In this document: positions 46,687 through 56,087 of the stretch, piece by piece
Numbering within the stretch: position 1 is the first letter of the stretch
Layout of the letters: the number at the start of each line of letters is the position of its first letter
NCBI RefSeq assembly: GCF_033708015.1
Contig: NZ_CP137920.1
Coordinates: 1,922,001 to 1,986,000, forward strand
Length of the DNA: 64,000 nt
Source of the DNA: Proteus vulgaris
GTDB taxonomy: Bacteria; Pseudomonadota; Gammaproteobacteria; Enterobacterales; Enterobacteriaceae
Reading direction: 5' to 3'
Program-made: the position numbers and the translations under genes
The notes under the pieces: model-generated
Seen by the model: the letters and a program-made list of their open reading frames with translations, nothing else
What the model was told of the DNA's origin: nothing
The model's database searches: none

Positions 46687-47585
46687 TATTACAAAAAATA
46701 GTTAAATCGCTGTCTTTTGGACTGTTTATTTTATTACTCGCCCCCATCGTTAATGCTACGCCAAATACCAATAAAATACCGCAACGCATTATTGTTTTAG
46801 ATTGGGATTTACTGGAGCAAATATTAACGCTGGATGTAATTCCCGTCGGTGCGACGGAAATTACTGGGTATAACCAATGGGTGGCTCACCCTATTGCCCC
46901 AAACACTATTGAAGAAGTGGGGATGCGGGCAGAACCTAATTTAGAAAAAATGGCAGCGTTAAAGCCAGATCTTATTTTAGCGTCAAGTTCACAACAAGAT
47001 TTATTGCCGGTATTACAAACTATCGCCCCAGTTGTGTATTTACCTAATTTTTCTCGTCAAGATAATGCTGCCACGGTGGCTTTAGCGCATTTTAATACCC
47101 TCGCCACTCTTTTGGGAAAAGAAGCGCTTGCGCAGCAAAAATTAGCTGAGATGGACAGCACTTTTGCACAATTAAGAGAAAAACTACAACGGTCATTTAT
47201 TACGTTACCAGAAGTAGAAGTAATCCGTTTTTCTACATTAACATCCGTGTTTTTATACACAAAAAATTCAACAACGGAATATGTAATTAATAAGCTGGGA
47301 TTAAAGTCAGCAATATCGTTACCGCCTCAGCCTTGGGGAATTGACCAAAGAAGAATGAATGTGTTGCAGCATATTAAACAAGGTTATGTTCTTTATATGC
47401 TACCCTTTCCCGATGAAAATAAACTGCAAAAATCCGTATTATGGCAAGCCATGCCATTTGTTCAGAATGGGCATTTTCATTCAGTAAAACCCGTCTGGAA
47501 TTATGGTGGAGTGACCTCGTTAACGTTAATGGCAGAAGCCATTACAGAAAGCTTATTAGATATGGCACCCAATAATGAAAATTAA
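46677..47585 (+). CDS. FhuD-like periplasmic siderophore-binding protein
   Basis: 302 residues with a signal peptide (SLSFGLFILLLAPIVNA) and no lipobox, so soluble in the periplasm. Peripla_BP_2 fold: RIIVLDWDLLEQILTLDVIPVG near the start of the mature chain, then EEVGMRAEPNLEKMAALKPDLIL near residue 80 and NYGGVTSLTLMAEAI near the end. WDLLEQ and the EP-N-E-KMA-LKPDLI motif are typical for FhuD. Both gene junctions overlap (10 nt with the ATPase, 11 nt with the permease). Confidence 0.87.
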   Translation: MRLILQKIVKSLSFGLFILLLAPIVNATPNTNKIPQRIIVLDWDLLEQILTLDVIPVGATEITGYNQWVAHPIAPNTIEEVGMRAEPNLEKMAALKPDLILASSSQQDLLPVLQTIAPVVYLPNFSRQDNAATVALAHFNTLATLLGKEALAQQKLAEMDSTFAQLREKLQRSFITLPEVEVIRFSTLTSVFLYTKNSTTEYVINKLGLKSAISLPPQPWGIDQRRMNVLQHIKQGYVLYMLPFPDENKLQKSVLWQAMPFVQNGHFHSVKPVWNYGGVTSLTLMAEAITESLLDMAPNNEN

Positions 47586-49542
47586 GCAATATACTTTCTA
47601 TTTTTTGGCAATTATCTTATTAAGCGTCATCAGCTTACAAATTGATAATTCTCTTTCATTATCTCGCCAATGGTATTTATTAAGACATTCAGAAATACAC
47701 GCATCATTCGCTGATGTGTTTTTTCTTCATGCCCAATTACCTCGTTTAGCCATGACACTGCTCATCGGAGGAATATTTGGTGTTGTCGGTAGTTTAATGC
47801 AGCAATTAACACAAAATAACCTGACATCACCCTTAACATTAGGAACTTCATCCGGAGCTTGGTTAGCGTTAGTTATTGTTAATATCTGGTTTACTGATTG
47901 GGTTGCGGATCATAGTGCATTAGCTGCGACAATGGGCGCGTTATTTGCCTTTGGTTTTGTGATTATTATTGCTGGTATTCGCAATATGACCGGTTTACCT
48001 CTTGTCGTTTCCGGTATGGTCGTTAATATTTTATTAGTTGCTATTGCAACCGCATTAGTGACATTAAACTCTCAATTCGCTCAGAATATATTTATGTGGG
48101 GAGCCGGCGATTTGGCTCAAGATGGTTGGAATTCGTTTTTTTGGTTATTACCTCGAATTGCGCCTGCTGTACTTATTTTTATTTTTGCACCTCGTATTCT
48201 CACATTATTACGTTTGGGTCATGAAGGTGCAACTGCTCGAGGATTGTCTGTTTTACCTGCATTTGCCTTTTTTATTATATTAAGCACTTGGCTAGTTTCT
48301 GCCTCTATTACTGTCGTTGGAGTGATTAGTTTTATCGGATTACTTGCACCTAATATTGTTAGAACATTAGGTGCAAGAACGGCACGCCAAGAACTTATTG
48401 CTAGTGGACTAATGGGAATATGTTTATTACTTATTACGGATAGCTTGGCGATAGGGATTGGTCAGTGGCTTAATACGGTTATTCCGAGTGGTGTTACCGC
48501 TGCTGCGATTGGAGCACCTGCACTAATTTGGTTTAGCCGTAAGAAAATGCGAGCCCAAGATCAGCTTTCGATTTCAATTAACTCACAGGCTAAAACAGTA
48601 TCACAATATACAGTGATAGGAATATTTGTATTATTAATACTCGGATTAGTACTTACCCTTTTCATTCATATTAATGAGCAGACATGGTTCTGGGAAATGC
48701 CTTCTGTTTACCAATGGGCATTGCGATCACCTCGCTTAGTGACTGCGTTATTTGCAGGTATTGCTCTCGCTATTGCTGGTGTTATTTTGCAACGTTTAAT
48801 TTATAACCCATTAGCGAGCCCAGATATTTTAGGCGTTTCATCCGGCGCGACTTTTTCGTTAGTGCTTTCGAGCTTAGTTTTAGGGGGGGCGTTACAAACC
48901 TCACAGTGGGGCATTGCGCTATTAGGTAGCGGTGTTGTTATTATTATTTTATTAGTCTTAGGTAGGCGGCATCAATATGCACCAGCCAGCTTAATATTAA
49001 CGGGTATTGCATTAACCGCGAGTTTAGAAGCCTTTATTCAATTTTTCTTAGCTAAAGGTTCGTTAAGCAGTTATAAAATATTACTGTGGTTATCTGGCTC
49101 GACTTATCGCGTTAATAGTGAACAAGCGCTCTATTTTGCATTCGCAATTACATTGATTATAGGGAGTGTCTTCTTATTAACGCGCTGGCTTGCATTAATA
49201 TCTATTGGTCGAAATTTTGCCTCAGCTCGCGGATTACATACTGGGCAGGCAAGTATTGTTTTATTAATTATTGTATCGTTGTTATGCGCCTTAGTGACCT
49301 CAACTGTTGGCCCTATTGCTTTTATTGGTCTAGTTGCCCCTCATATGGCGATATTACTCGGTGCTCAAAAAATCAAATTACAATTAATGGTTTCAGGGTT
49401 AATTGGTGGAACCTTGATGGTTTGGGCTGATTGGCTTGGGCAAATATTTATTTATCCCGCACAAATTGCAGCAGGAACTTTAGTGGCGATTTTAGGGGGT
49501 AGCTATTTCCTTGGTTTAATGTTGTTAAATCGCAGTCGTTGA
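47575..49542 (+). CDS. FhuB-like fused ferric siderophore permease
   Basis: 655 residues (E. coli FhuB 660). Two FecCD permease halves in one chain: residues ~1-325 and ~335-655, each with about ten helices. Repeat motifs: PRLAMTLLIGGIFGVVGSLMQ and LGTSSGAWLAL in half one, with PRLVTALFAGIALAIAGVILQ and LGVSSGATFSLVL in half two, and FIGLLAPNIVRTLG versus FIGLVAPHMAILLG near the ends of each half. Fusion of the two halves is the hallmark of FhuB. It completes the uptake operon. A bidirectional terminator follows. Confidence 0.92.
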   Translation: MKIKQYTFYFLAIILLSVISLQIDNSLSLSRQWYLLRHSEIHASFADVFFLHAQLPRLAMTLLIGGIFGVVGSLMQQLTQNNLTSPLTLGTSSGAWLALVIVNIWFTDWVADHSALAATMGALFAFGFVIIIAGIRNMTGLPLVVSGMVVNILLVAIATALVTLNSQFAQNIFMWGAGDLAQDGWNSFFWLLPRIAPAVLIFIFAPRILTLLRLGHEGATARGLSVLPAFAFFIILSTWLVSASITVVGVISFIGLLAPNIVRTLGARTARQELIASGLMGICLLLITDSLAIGIGQWLNTVIPSGVTAAAIGAPALIWFSRKKMRAQDQLSISINSQAKTVSQYTVIGIFVLLILGLVLTLFIHINEQTWFWEMPSVYQWALRSPRLVTALFAGIALAIAGVILQRLIYNPLASPDILGVSSGATFSLVLSSLVLGGALQTSQWGIALLGSGVVIIILLVLGRRHQYAPASLILTGIALTASLEAFIQFFLAKGSLSSYKILLWLSGSTYRVNSEQALYFAFAITLIIGSVFLLTRWLALISIGRNFASARGLHTGQASIVLLIIVSLLCALVTSTVGPIAFIGLVAPHMAILLGAQKIKLQLMVSGLIGGTLMVWADWLGQIFIYPAQIAAGTLVAILGGSYFLGLMLLNRSR

Positions 49543-49550
49543 TTTGAAAA

Positions 49551-49590
49551 GCCTAAGATATTGTCATTAATTTTTGCTGATATCTTAGGC
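49551..49590. terminator. bidirectional terminator after the siderophore operon
   Basis: GCCTAAGATAT and its exact complement are separated by 18 nt and followed by a T-rich stretch. It overlaps the 3' end of the convergent MFS gene. Confidence 0.7.
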
Positions 49591-50792
49591 ATCGTTTTTA
49601 CTATGTTTATGATGAATGTGTTGAAAACCTAAAAATGCACTTAACATCACTAAAGCACTTGCTCCAATTGCAACCCATACACCAGATTGAACACCTGAAT
49701 AATCAACAAGTTGTCCTGTTAATGTTGCGCCAATTGCTGCACCTACATTTAATCCCGCAAGTAACCATGTCATTCCTTCAGTTAGCTGATTTTCGGGTAC
49801 ATTTTTCTCAATCAGTGACATTGTCACGATTATCATAGGAGCAAAGAAGATCCCCGAAATGAATACGACAAAACTTAAGCTATAAATAGAGCCTACGAAA
49901 ACTAGAGGCAAAATAGTGAGAAAAGTTGCGATACCACCTAAGCATAATAAACGGTGTAATGGTGTTGATAATTTTAACGTGCCAAAAAATAAGCCTGCAA
50001 AACAAGAGCCAACGGCATAGGCTGATAATACAAGGCTTGCACCTGCGGGTATTTTTTGGGCATTGGCAAAAGCGACACTAAAAATATCAATGGTACCTAC
50101 AATTACGCCCATAAAAATCATAATGGCAGTTAATATTTTTACAAGAGGAAAACGGATCACTGATTGTGTGTTATTAGATGTTGATTCAGATGATATTGAT
50201 ATTATTGCGGGCTCTGTATCTCGTTGTAAGACCAGTAATAATACACCAATGACAAGAAGAAAGGCGGCTATTAATAACCCAGCTTGAGGGAAAAAAGCGA
50301 CACTTAATGTGACAGAAATGGGGGGCCAAAAATAAATGTAACTTCATCGAATACACTTTCTAATGAGTAAGCGGTTTGTAAACGACTATCTTCTTTATAA
50401 ATTGCAGTCCATCTCGCTCTGATCATAGCGGAAATACACGGCATAAAACCAGCCAGTACGGCAAAAATAAATAATAAACTAATATGCCACTGTAACCATG
50501 TTGCTAATAGCATTCCCCCTATTCCAATAACACTAATTGATGTGAATAAAGGTAAAATTCTATATTGCCCAAAATTATCAACTAAACGTGATATTTGAGG
50601 TGATAGCATCGCGTAAGTAAAGACAAAACTAGCAGAAATTGTTCCCGCTAATGCATAGCTCCCTGTAAGTTGTGAAATCATCATGATGATCCCAATCCCC
50701 ATCATCGGCAGTGGTAATCGTGCAACCATTCCCGTTAAGGTGAAAGAGAGTGTGCCTTTATAGCTAAACAGGGTTCGATACGTGCTTATCAT
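49585..50792 (-). pseudogene. MFS transporter split by a 1-nt frameshift in a C-run
   Basis: The first half reads from ATG 50792 (site AAGGAAAACT; a longer frame to 50867 is less likely) to a TAA at 50304-50306. At the run of six C on the coding strand (50320-50325) adding one C would turn GPPFLSH-stop into GPPISVTLSVAFFPQ and continue openly to 49585. The joined protein would be about 400 residues with 12 helices (GTLSFTLTGMVARLPLP at the start), of the DHA1-like kind. It is divergent from a TetR regulator with two shared operators. The lesion could be real, slippage in a homopolymer, or a base-calling error. Confidence 0.78.
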
Positions 50793-50839
50793 AGTTTTCC
50801 TTATGTTTATCCTTGCCATTTTGACGAGGGTTAAAGATA

Positions 50840-50860
50840 ATACATACACTGCGTATGTAT
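50840..50860. promoter_or_regulatory. operator copy 1 in the TetR/MFS spacer
   Basis: ATACATAC and GTATGTAT arms around ACTGC. The motif ACACTGCGTATGTATA recurs at copy 2, 52 bp on. Placement between divergent regulator and transporter fits TetR binding. Confidence 0.7.
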
Positions 50861-50890
50861 AAATCATATATACATACGAACTGAATGTAA

Positions 50891-50914
50891 ATATACAAAC
50901 ACTGCGTATGTATA
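50891..50914. promoter_or_regulatory. operator copy 2 in the TetR/MFS spacer
   Basis: ATATACAAACACTGCGTATGTATAT, quoted as arms ATATACA-AAC and GTATGTATAT with core ACTGC (split here for length). It is the same element as copy 1 with one change in the left arm. A further half-site TATACATACGAA lies between (50869-50880). Confidence 0.65.
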
Positions 50915-50932
50915 TTTAAAAAAGGAGACAAA

Positions 50933-51523
50933 ATGGCTAGGCGTACTCGTGCTGAAATGGAAGAAACACGACTGTTATTGCTACAAACAGCAAGAAAAGT
51001 CTTTTGTGAACAAGGTTATGCAGAAGCATCAATGGATGACTTAACGGCGCAAGTAGGATTAACGCGGGGAGCGTTATATCATCATTTTGGTGATAAAAAA
51101 GGATTATTATCTGCGGTTGTTGCACAAATAGATACTGAAATGGATGCGCGTTTGCAGGCTATTTCCGATACTATTGACGATCCTTGGTTGGCATTCTCAA
51201 TGCGTTGTCATACTTATTTAGAAATGGCTTTAGAGCCTGAAATTCAACGTATTATTATGCGAGATTCACGTGCTGTATTCAGTGATAAATTGACGGAGCT
51301 CCCCACTCATTGTGTGATCTCAATGAGCAATATGATTGATAAACTTATTGAGAATAAAATACTTATCAAGACTGACTCAAAAATGTTGGCTCTCTTTATT
51401 TATGGTAGTTTAGAGGCAACTGCTTTATGGATAGCAAACAGTCTTGATGGTAAAACTCAACTAGAGCAGGCTAAATCAACATTAGATACTTTATTAAACA
51501 GTCTACGTATTTCAGCAGAATAA
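50933..51523 (+). CDS. TetR/AcrR-family regulator of the adjacent MFS gene
   Basis: 196 residues. Start MARRTRAEMEETR, then a TetR helix-turn-helix at about 30-60: ASMDDLTAQVGLTRGALYHHFGDKKGLL (given in part). The rest is a helical ligand-binding domain. RRTRAEMEETR resembles AcrR-like efflux repressors. An AAAGGAGACAAA site precedes the ATG. It is divergent from the broken MFS gene, with two palindromic operators between. If the transporter is dead, this repressor may be left without its target. Confidence 0.87.
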   Translation: MARRTRAEMEETRLLLLQTARKVFCEQGYAEASMDDLTAQVGLTRGALYHHFGDKKGLLSAVVAQIDTEMDARLQAISDTIDDPWLAFSMRCHTYLEMALEPEIQRIIMRDSRAVFSDKLTELPTHCVISMSNMIDKLIENKILIKTDSKMLALFIYGSLEATALWIANSLDGKTQLEQAKSTLDTLLNSLRISAE

Positions 51524-51526
51524 ATA

Positions 51527-51552
51527 AAAAGGGTAATCGTTATTACCCTTTT
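51527..51552. terminator. bidirectional terminator between the two TetR genes
   Basis: AAAAGGGTAAT and its exact complement around 4 nt, with A- and T-rich flanks, between convergent genes. Confidence 0.85.
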
Positions 51553-51599
51553 CTCTTTTAGAAACCTAATAACGTGACAGTGTCACGATAGTATTTTGT

Positions 51600-52196
51600 T
51601 TATTTTAGTAATTGAGTAAATTGCTGATATAGCATATAACCTAATGTTTTTTCGGTATATTCTTTGCTATGCGCTAAATTATCAACAGCAGCATGCATTC
51701 CATGGTAAATCAATGTACTGGTTAATTCTGGTTGTGTAACGTGCCAAGTTTTATTTTCTGTACCCGAAATTAACAACGATTGAATTTGTTGTAGTGCTCT
51801 ATTCTCATGAATATTATTGCTTTGATGAAACACTTGATGAAAAAGCATATCGTGTAATTTTTGTTTTTCAACATAAGCAATAACGCTAATTTCACACCAC
51901 TGTTTTAATTTTTCACGATGATCTTGCTGTGAGCAGGCATTCATTGCGCTATCTATTTTATTTAAATACCAATCCATATAACGTGTTCTGAGCGCATCAA
52001 GAACGTCTGTTTTAGCAGAAAAATAGTGATAGTACGTCCCCTTTGCTACCCCCGCTTTTTTTACGATATCACTAACAGTTGTGACATCAAAACCTTTATC
52101 AAGAAATAATGCTTCTGCTGCATTCATTAACTCTTCTAAACGAACCTCTGCGGGTTTTGTTCTTGGTTTATCGGTTGTTTCTTCTTCTAATGACAT
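51600..52196 (-). CDS. TetR-family regulator of the adjacent EmrB/QacA-type exporter
   Basis: 198 residues. A charged lead (SLEEETTDKPRTKPAEVR) is followed by the TetR DNA-binding part ALFLDKGFDVTTVSDIVKK and AGVAKGTYYHYFSAKTDVL at about residues 30-65, then a helical sensor domain. GGGAGAT ribosome site before the ATG. It is divergent from the 14-helix MFS gene, with a candidate operator in the spacer, so it very likely represses it. Confidence 0.85.
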   Translation of the reverse strand: MSLEEETTDKPRTKPAEVRLEELMNAAEALFLDKGFDVTTVSDIVKKAGVAKGTYYHYFSAKTDVLDALRTRYMDWYLNKIDSAMNACSQQDHREKLKQWCEISVIAYVEKQKLHDMLFHQVFHQSNNIHENRALQQIQSLLISGTENKTWHVTQPELTSTLIYHGMHAAVDNLAHSKEYTEKTLGYMLYQQFTQLLK

Positions 52197-52287
52197 TGCT
52201 AATCTCCCTCAAAGTCGCGTGTAAAGAGTACGCTATATTAAAGCGACTCACAATAATGACAAATGAAACTCATTATCAATTAACTAT

Positions 52288-52300
52288 TGACCGACGGTCA
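52288..52300. promoter_or_regulatory. candidate TetR operator before the EmrB/QacA-type gene
   Basis: TGACC-GAC-GGTCA is a 13-bp palindrome in the divergent spacer, 50 bp before the exporter's start. GACCG/CGGTC cores are common for TetR-type efflux repressors. Confidence 0.5.
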
Positions 52301-52349
52301 GTCGATGATTATGATGCTATTATTATTCATCATCAAGGCAATAAAGTTT

Positions 52350-53852
52350 ATGACTTATTTAAAACGACTGTCACTTATCTGTGCCATTTGCTTAGGTACT
52401 TTTATGGCAACTCTCGATATTAGTATCGTGAATGTGGCATTACCGACTATTCAAAATGACATACACGCTGATATGGCAACTTTGCAATGGATTGTTGATG
52501 CTTATGCACTTTGCCTATCAGCCTGTATATTATCGTCAGGCCCTTTAAGTGATCGTTTTGGACGAAAAAAAGTATGGTTATGGGGCGTGGTTATTTTTAC
52601 CTTAGGCTCAATAATTTGTGCGATTGCACAGCAACATGAGATATTAATTTTAGGGCGTATTATTCAAGGTATTGCCGCCGCAGCACTTATCCCGGGAGCA
52701 TTGTCTTTAATCACTCATGCTTTTCCTATTGATATTGAACGGGTTCGTATTATCGGAATATGGTCTTCTGTTAGTGCATTATCACTCATTATTGGCCCTA
52801 TTTTAGGTGGTGTTTTAGTTCATGCGAGTGGCTGGGCGAGCATATTTCTTATTAATATTCCTATTGGCATTATTACTGTTTTATTAGGTTGGTATGGATT
52901 AAGTGAGAGTGCTGATCCTGAAAATGCTGCTTTAGATCCCTTTGGCCAGTTAACCAGTATGCTGGGATTAGGATCACTGACTTATGGTTTAATTGAAGCT
53001 GGCTCTGTAGGTTGGTCACATTATAGAACGCTATCAACACTGATTGCGGGAATAATATTTCTTGCCCTTTTCCTAATGATAGAAAAACGCGTTAAACGCC
53101 CTTTATTACCGCTGGCTTTATTTAAAGATCGCACATTCTTTCAATATAATCTTTCTTCTTTTACTTTGGGTTTTGCTACATACAGTAATGTATTTTTTAT
53201 TGCTTTCTTTTTGCAAAAAGCACAAGGCTGGAGTGCATTAGAAACGGGTTGGAGAATGGCGCCAGAATTTATTGCAATGGCACTATTTTCTATGTCTTTT
53301 GGTCGGCTCTCTTCTTATTTTTCTGTCAGGAAACTGATGATTGGTGGTTTCTTATTTATCGCTATTTCTTCTTGTTTATTAGCGACATTAGCAACCAATA
53401 GTCACTATGGGATCACCGGAAGTTATCTCTTTGTATTAGGCGCAGGGATGGGACTATCAACACCAGCAATAGGTGCTTTAGTGATGAAAAGTGTACCACC
53501 TTCTCGTTCTGGTATGGCGTCTGCAACCATGAATGCATTAAGGCAAACCGGAATGACAATGGGTATTGCGCTATTAGGCACATTGATGGTGCAACAAGCA
53601 ATCCATTATATGATGATCCAAAGTCAGGCATTGGGACTATCTGTAAGTTATATCGATATTGTGAGTTTGGTGACTGAAAATACGACAAAGGGGTTAGACA
53701 AAGGATTTGTTACTCTATTACCAGAGGCTTTTAATTCGGGATTTGCTTATGCGATTGCAACCGCGGGGATCTCATGTTTTGTGACCTTATTTATTGTACT
53801 CTTTCCGATTAAAGCCAAACATAAGACACTTACTCAACAAATCACGGATTAA
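52350..53852 (+). CDS. MFS exporter of the DHA2 (EmrB/QacA) family
   Basis: 500 residues from the ATG at 52350 (AAGGCA site 9 nt upstream); the frame opens 21 codons earlier with a poor lead. About 14 helices. Family motifs: LGTFMATLDISIVNVALP (residues ~14-31, motif D1), GRKKVWLWG after helix 2 (motif A), the IGPILGGVL motif C in helix 5. These antiporters expel drugs and cationic dyes with the proton gradient. Under control of the divergent TetR gene. It ends 3 bp before the stop of the convergent LysR gene. Confidence 0.88.
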   Translation: MTYLKRLSLICAICLGTFMATLDISIVNVALPTIQNDIHADMATLQWIVDAYALCLSACILSSGPLSDRFGRKKVWLWGVVIFTLGSIICAIAQQHEILILGRIIQGIAAAALIPGALSLITHAFPIDIERVRIIGIWSSVSALSLIIGPILGGVLVHASGWASIFLINIPIGIITVLLGWYGLSESADPENAALDPFGQLTSMLGLGSLTYGLIEAGSVGWSHYRTLSTLIAGIIFLALFLMIEKRVKRPLLPLALFKDRTFFQYNLSSFTLGFATYSNVFFIAFFLQKAQGWSALETGWRMAPEFIAMALFSMSFGRLSSYFSVRKLMIGGFLFIAISSCLLATLATNSHYGITGSYLFVLGAGMGLSTPAIGALVMKSVPPSRSGMASATMNALRQTGMTMGIALLGTLMVQQAIHYMMIQSQALGLSVSYIDIVSLVTENTTKGLDKGFVTLLPEAFNSGFAYAIATAGISCFVTLFIVLFPIKAKHKTLTQQITD

Positions 53853-53855
53853 TAT

Positions 53856-54743
53856 TTATAAACGCTGAGTTAGAAATTCAAGAAAAGACTCTATATTACG
53901 TGAAAGTGTGCTACGAGTTGCATATATTGCCACTAAATTAATCGTTGCGGGTTGTTGAGGAAACTCAATAGCGCGCAATTTCCCCTCTTTAATCATATCA
54001 ATGCAACAGTGTTCAGCTAAAATAGCAAATCCTAATCCTTTTAGTACGGCTGATTTTGCTAATATCGCGCTGTTTACTCGATAATTACTATTAATGGTCA
54101 CTCTGATTGGTTTTTTATCTTCATCCATAAATATCCAAGGTTGACCTTCTAGTGCGCTTAAGCTTGAAATACAAGGCATTTTGCTTAATTGTTCTATATG
54201 TGTGGGTATCCCTGTTTTTTCTAATAAATCATTAGATGCCACAACAATACTGCGCCACGATTTAATTAAGCGTGAGTGATAGCTACTATCTGCTAAATTT
54301 CCGCGATGAAAAGTTAATAGCAAATCAATATCATCATCGATGATATTTCTTGGCATTAATTGGGTATCACATTGAATAAGTAAATTAGGATGAAGTGCAG
54401 CAAAATCAGCTAAAATATCACCAAGTAATTCGCTACCATATTCACTCGGAATAGTTAAACGAAAAGTGCCCGTTAATGGTCCATCACTGGTGATATTACT
54501 TACAACTGAATCTAATTCAGTTAAGGTTTTCGTTCCTTGCTGATAGAGTATTTTACCTTGTTCTGTAAGGCGCATCTTTCGAGTTGTTCTATCAATAAGC
54601 TTACAATTGAGTTGCTGTTCAAGCTGTTTAATTGCACGACTAATATTCGAGGTAGGCATCGATAATTGCCGAGCAGCAGCCGCAAATTGTCCTTGCTCTG
54701 CTACGGCAGAAAAAATACGTAATAAATTAAGATCGATTTGCAT
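53856..54743 (-). CDS. LysR-family transcription regulator
   Basis: 295 residues from the ATG at 54743, which gives the usual LysR start MQIDLNLLRIFSAVAEQGQF; the longer frame adds an atypical lead. Helix-turn-helix at about 18-40 (AAAARQLSMPTSNISRAIKQ), then the LysR substrate-binding domain from residue ~90. It lies 78 bp downstream of the stand-alone accA copy on the same strand, so it may share its transcript or respond to the same compound. Target and ligand are unknown. Confidence 0.85.
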   Translation of the reverse strand: MQIDLNLLRIFSAVAEQGQFAAAARQLSMPTSNISRAIKQLEQQLNCKLIDRTTRKMRLTEQGKILYQQGTKTLTELDSVVSNITSDGPLTGTFRLTIPSEYGSELLGDILADFAALHPNLLIQCDTQLMPRNIIDDDIDLLLTFHRGNLADSSYHSRLIKSWRSIVVASNDLLEKTGIPTHIEQLSKMPCISSLSALEGQPWIFMDEDKKPIRVTINSNYRVNSAILAKSAVLKGLGFAILAEHCCIDMIKEGKLRAIEFPQQPATINLVAIYATRSTLSRNIESFLEFLTQRL

Positions 54744-54821
54744 AAATGATTTACTGCCTACTGTATTTTTGTTACTCAATATAGGCAGTATATCATTCAT
54801 TTCCTTTTCACTTGTTAATAA

Positions 54822-55784
54822 TCAGCAGTAACCGTGAGACATGAGCTTTTGGTAGCGTTTATCTAAAAGCTCTTCGGTTGAATAGCTTTTTAATAGGGCT
54901 AAATCAATTAATAACTGTTGTTTAAGAAATTCTGCAGCTTGTTGATGATCACGGTGAGCTCCACCTAATGGTTCTGGGATAATGGCATCGATAATCCCTA
55001 ATGATTGTAATTTAGGTGCGGTCATCCCCATCGTTTCTGCCGCAATTGGGGCTTTATCAGAACTTTTCCATAAAATAGAAGCACATCCTTCTGGTGAAAT
55101 TGCTGCATAAGTACTGTATTGCAACATATTAACTTTATCACCAACCCCAATGGCTAAAGCGCCACCAGAAAATCCTTCACCCGTAATAGTACAAATAATG
55201 GGGGTTTTTAAACGTGACATTTCAAGAATATTACGTGCAATAGCTTCTGCTTGTCCTCTTTCTTCAGCACCAACACCAGGGTAAGCCCCAGCAGAATCAA
55301 TAAAAATAATAACTGGGAGATGAAAGCGCTCCGCCATTTTCATTAAGCGTAAAGCTTTACGATAACCTTCTGGTGATGGCATACCAAAATTACGATGGAT
55401 TTTCTCTTTTGTATCACGCCCTTTTTGCTGTCCAATCACCATGACAGGCATTTTGTCTAAACGCGCTAACCCAGCAACAATCGCTTTGTCATCGGCATAA
55501 GCTCTATCACCCGCCAATTCCTGAAAATCAGTAAAGACCGCTTTAATATAGTCAAGAGTATATGGGCGCATGGGGTGACGTGCGAGTTGAACAATTTCCC
55601 AAGCACCTAGGTCAGTAAAAATAGATTTTGTCAGTGAAAGGCTTTTTTGCCTTAAACGCGCGATTTCTTCATCTAAATTAATTCCAGTGGCTTCATCCTG
55701 AGATTGTTTAAAGGTAAGCAGAGCATCTATCTTTTCGTCTAATTCAACAATAGGTTTTTCAAATTCAAGATGAATAAAAGACAT
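54822..55784 (-). CDS. accA: stand-alone acetyl-CoA carboxylase carboxyltransferase alpha subunit, divergent copy
   Basis: 320 residues, full length against E. coli AccA (319) and clearly of that family: [33 protein letters not shown] (given in part), [39 protein letters not shown] and [11 protein letters not shown]. The alpha subunit pairs with AccD to form malonyl-CoA. Two motifs that are near-invariant as I know them are changed: FIDTPGAYPG reads [10 protein letters not shown] (Ser164, Ala165), and [12 protein letters not shown] reads [12 protein letters not shown] (Phe205 next to the oxyanion Gly207-Gly208). The usual dnaE neighbour is absent, so this is probably a second copy. Flanked by a LysR gene and drug exporters. 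A GAGGTC site precedes the ATG. Confidence 0.9.
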   Translation of the reverse strand: MSFIHLEFEKPIVELDEKIDALLTFKQSQDEATGINLDEEIARLRQKSLSLTKSIFTDLGAWEIVQLARHPMRPYTLDYIKAVFTDFQELAGDRAYADDKAIVAGLARLDKMPVMVIGQQKGRDTKEKIHRNFGMPSPEGYRKALRLMKMAERFHLPVIIFIDSAGAYPGVGAEERGQAEAIARNILEMSRLKTPIICTITGEGFSGGALAIGVGDKVNMLQYSTYAAISPEGCASILWKSSDKAPIAAETMGMTAPKLQSLGIIDAIIPEPLGGAHRDHQQAAEFLKQQLLIDLALLKSYSTEELLDKRYQKLMSHGYC

Positions 55785-56087
55785 AACGACCTCAGATTAA
55801 ATGCAGTAAATTAAACAGTATTAGGGGCAGTTTAGGAAAAATAACGCTATGGTGATAGAGAGGAACTTGATAAACACTATTATCAAAAATGGGATAATTA
55901 AAAATTGCGATACGTTCCACTAGAAAAAAGACAAGATCAAAAAGAGCTTTTCCTCTGGTTTTAATCTATACAGCACTTCTTAAGTCATGTATTAATATAC
56001 AGTGCACGTCAGTTCTTTTCTCACCCGTAAAACTGACGTAAGCCATAAAATATTCCATCAAATACAAATAACTAAAATAAAGATAAT
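55785..56087. other. 303-bp divergent spacer between accA and ydeE
   Basis: AT-rich. It must hold promoters for accA (minus) and ydeE (plus). Small repeats such as TTGATAAACACTATTATCAA near 55867 are seen, but no operator I can name. Confidence 0.45.
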
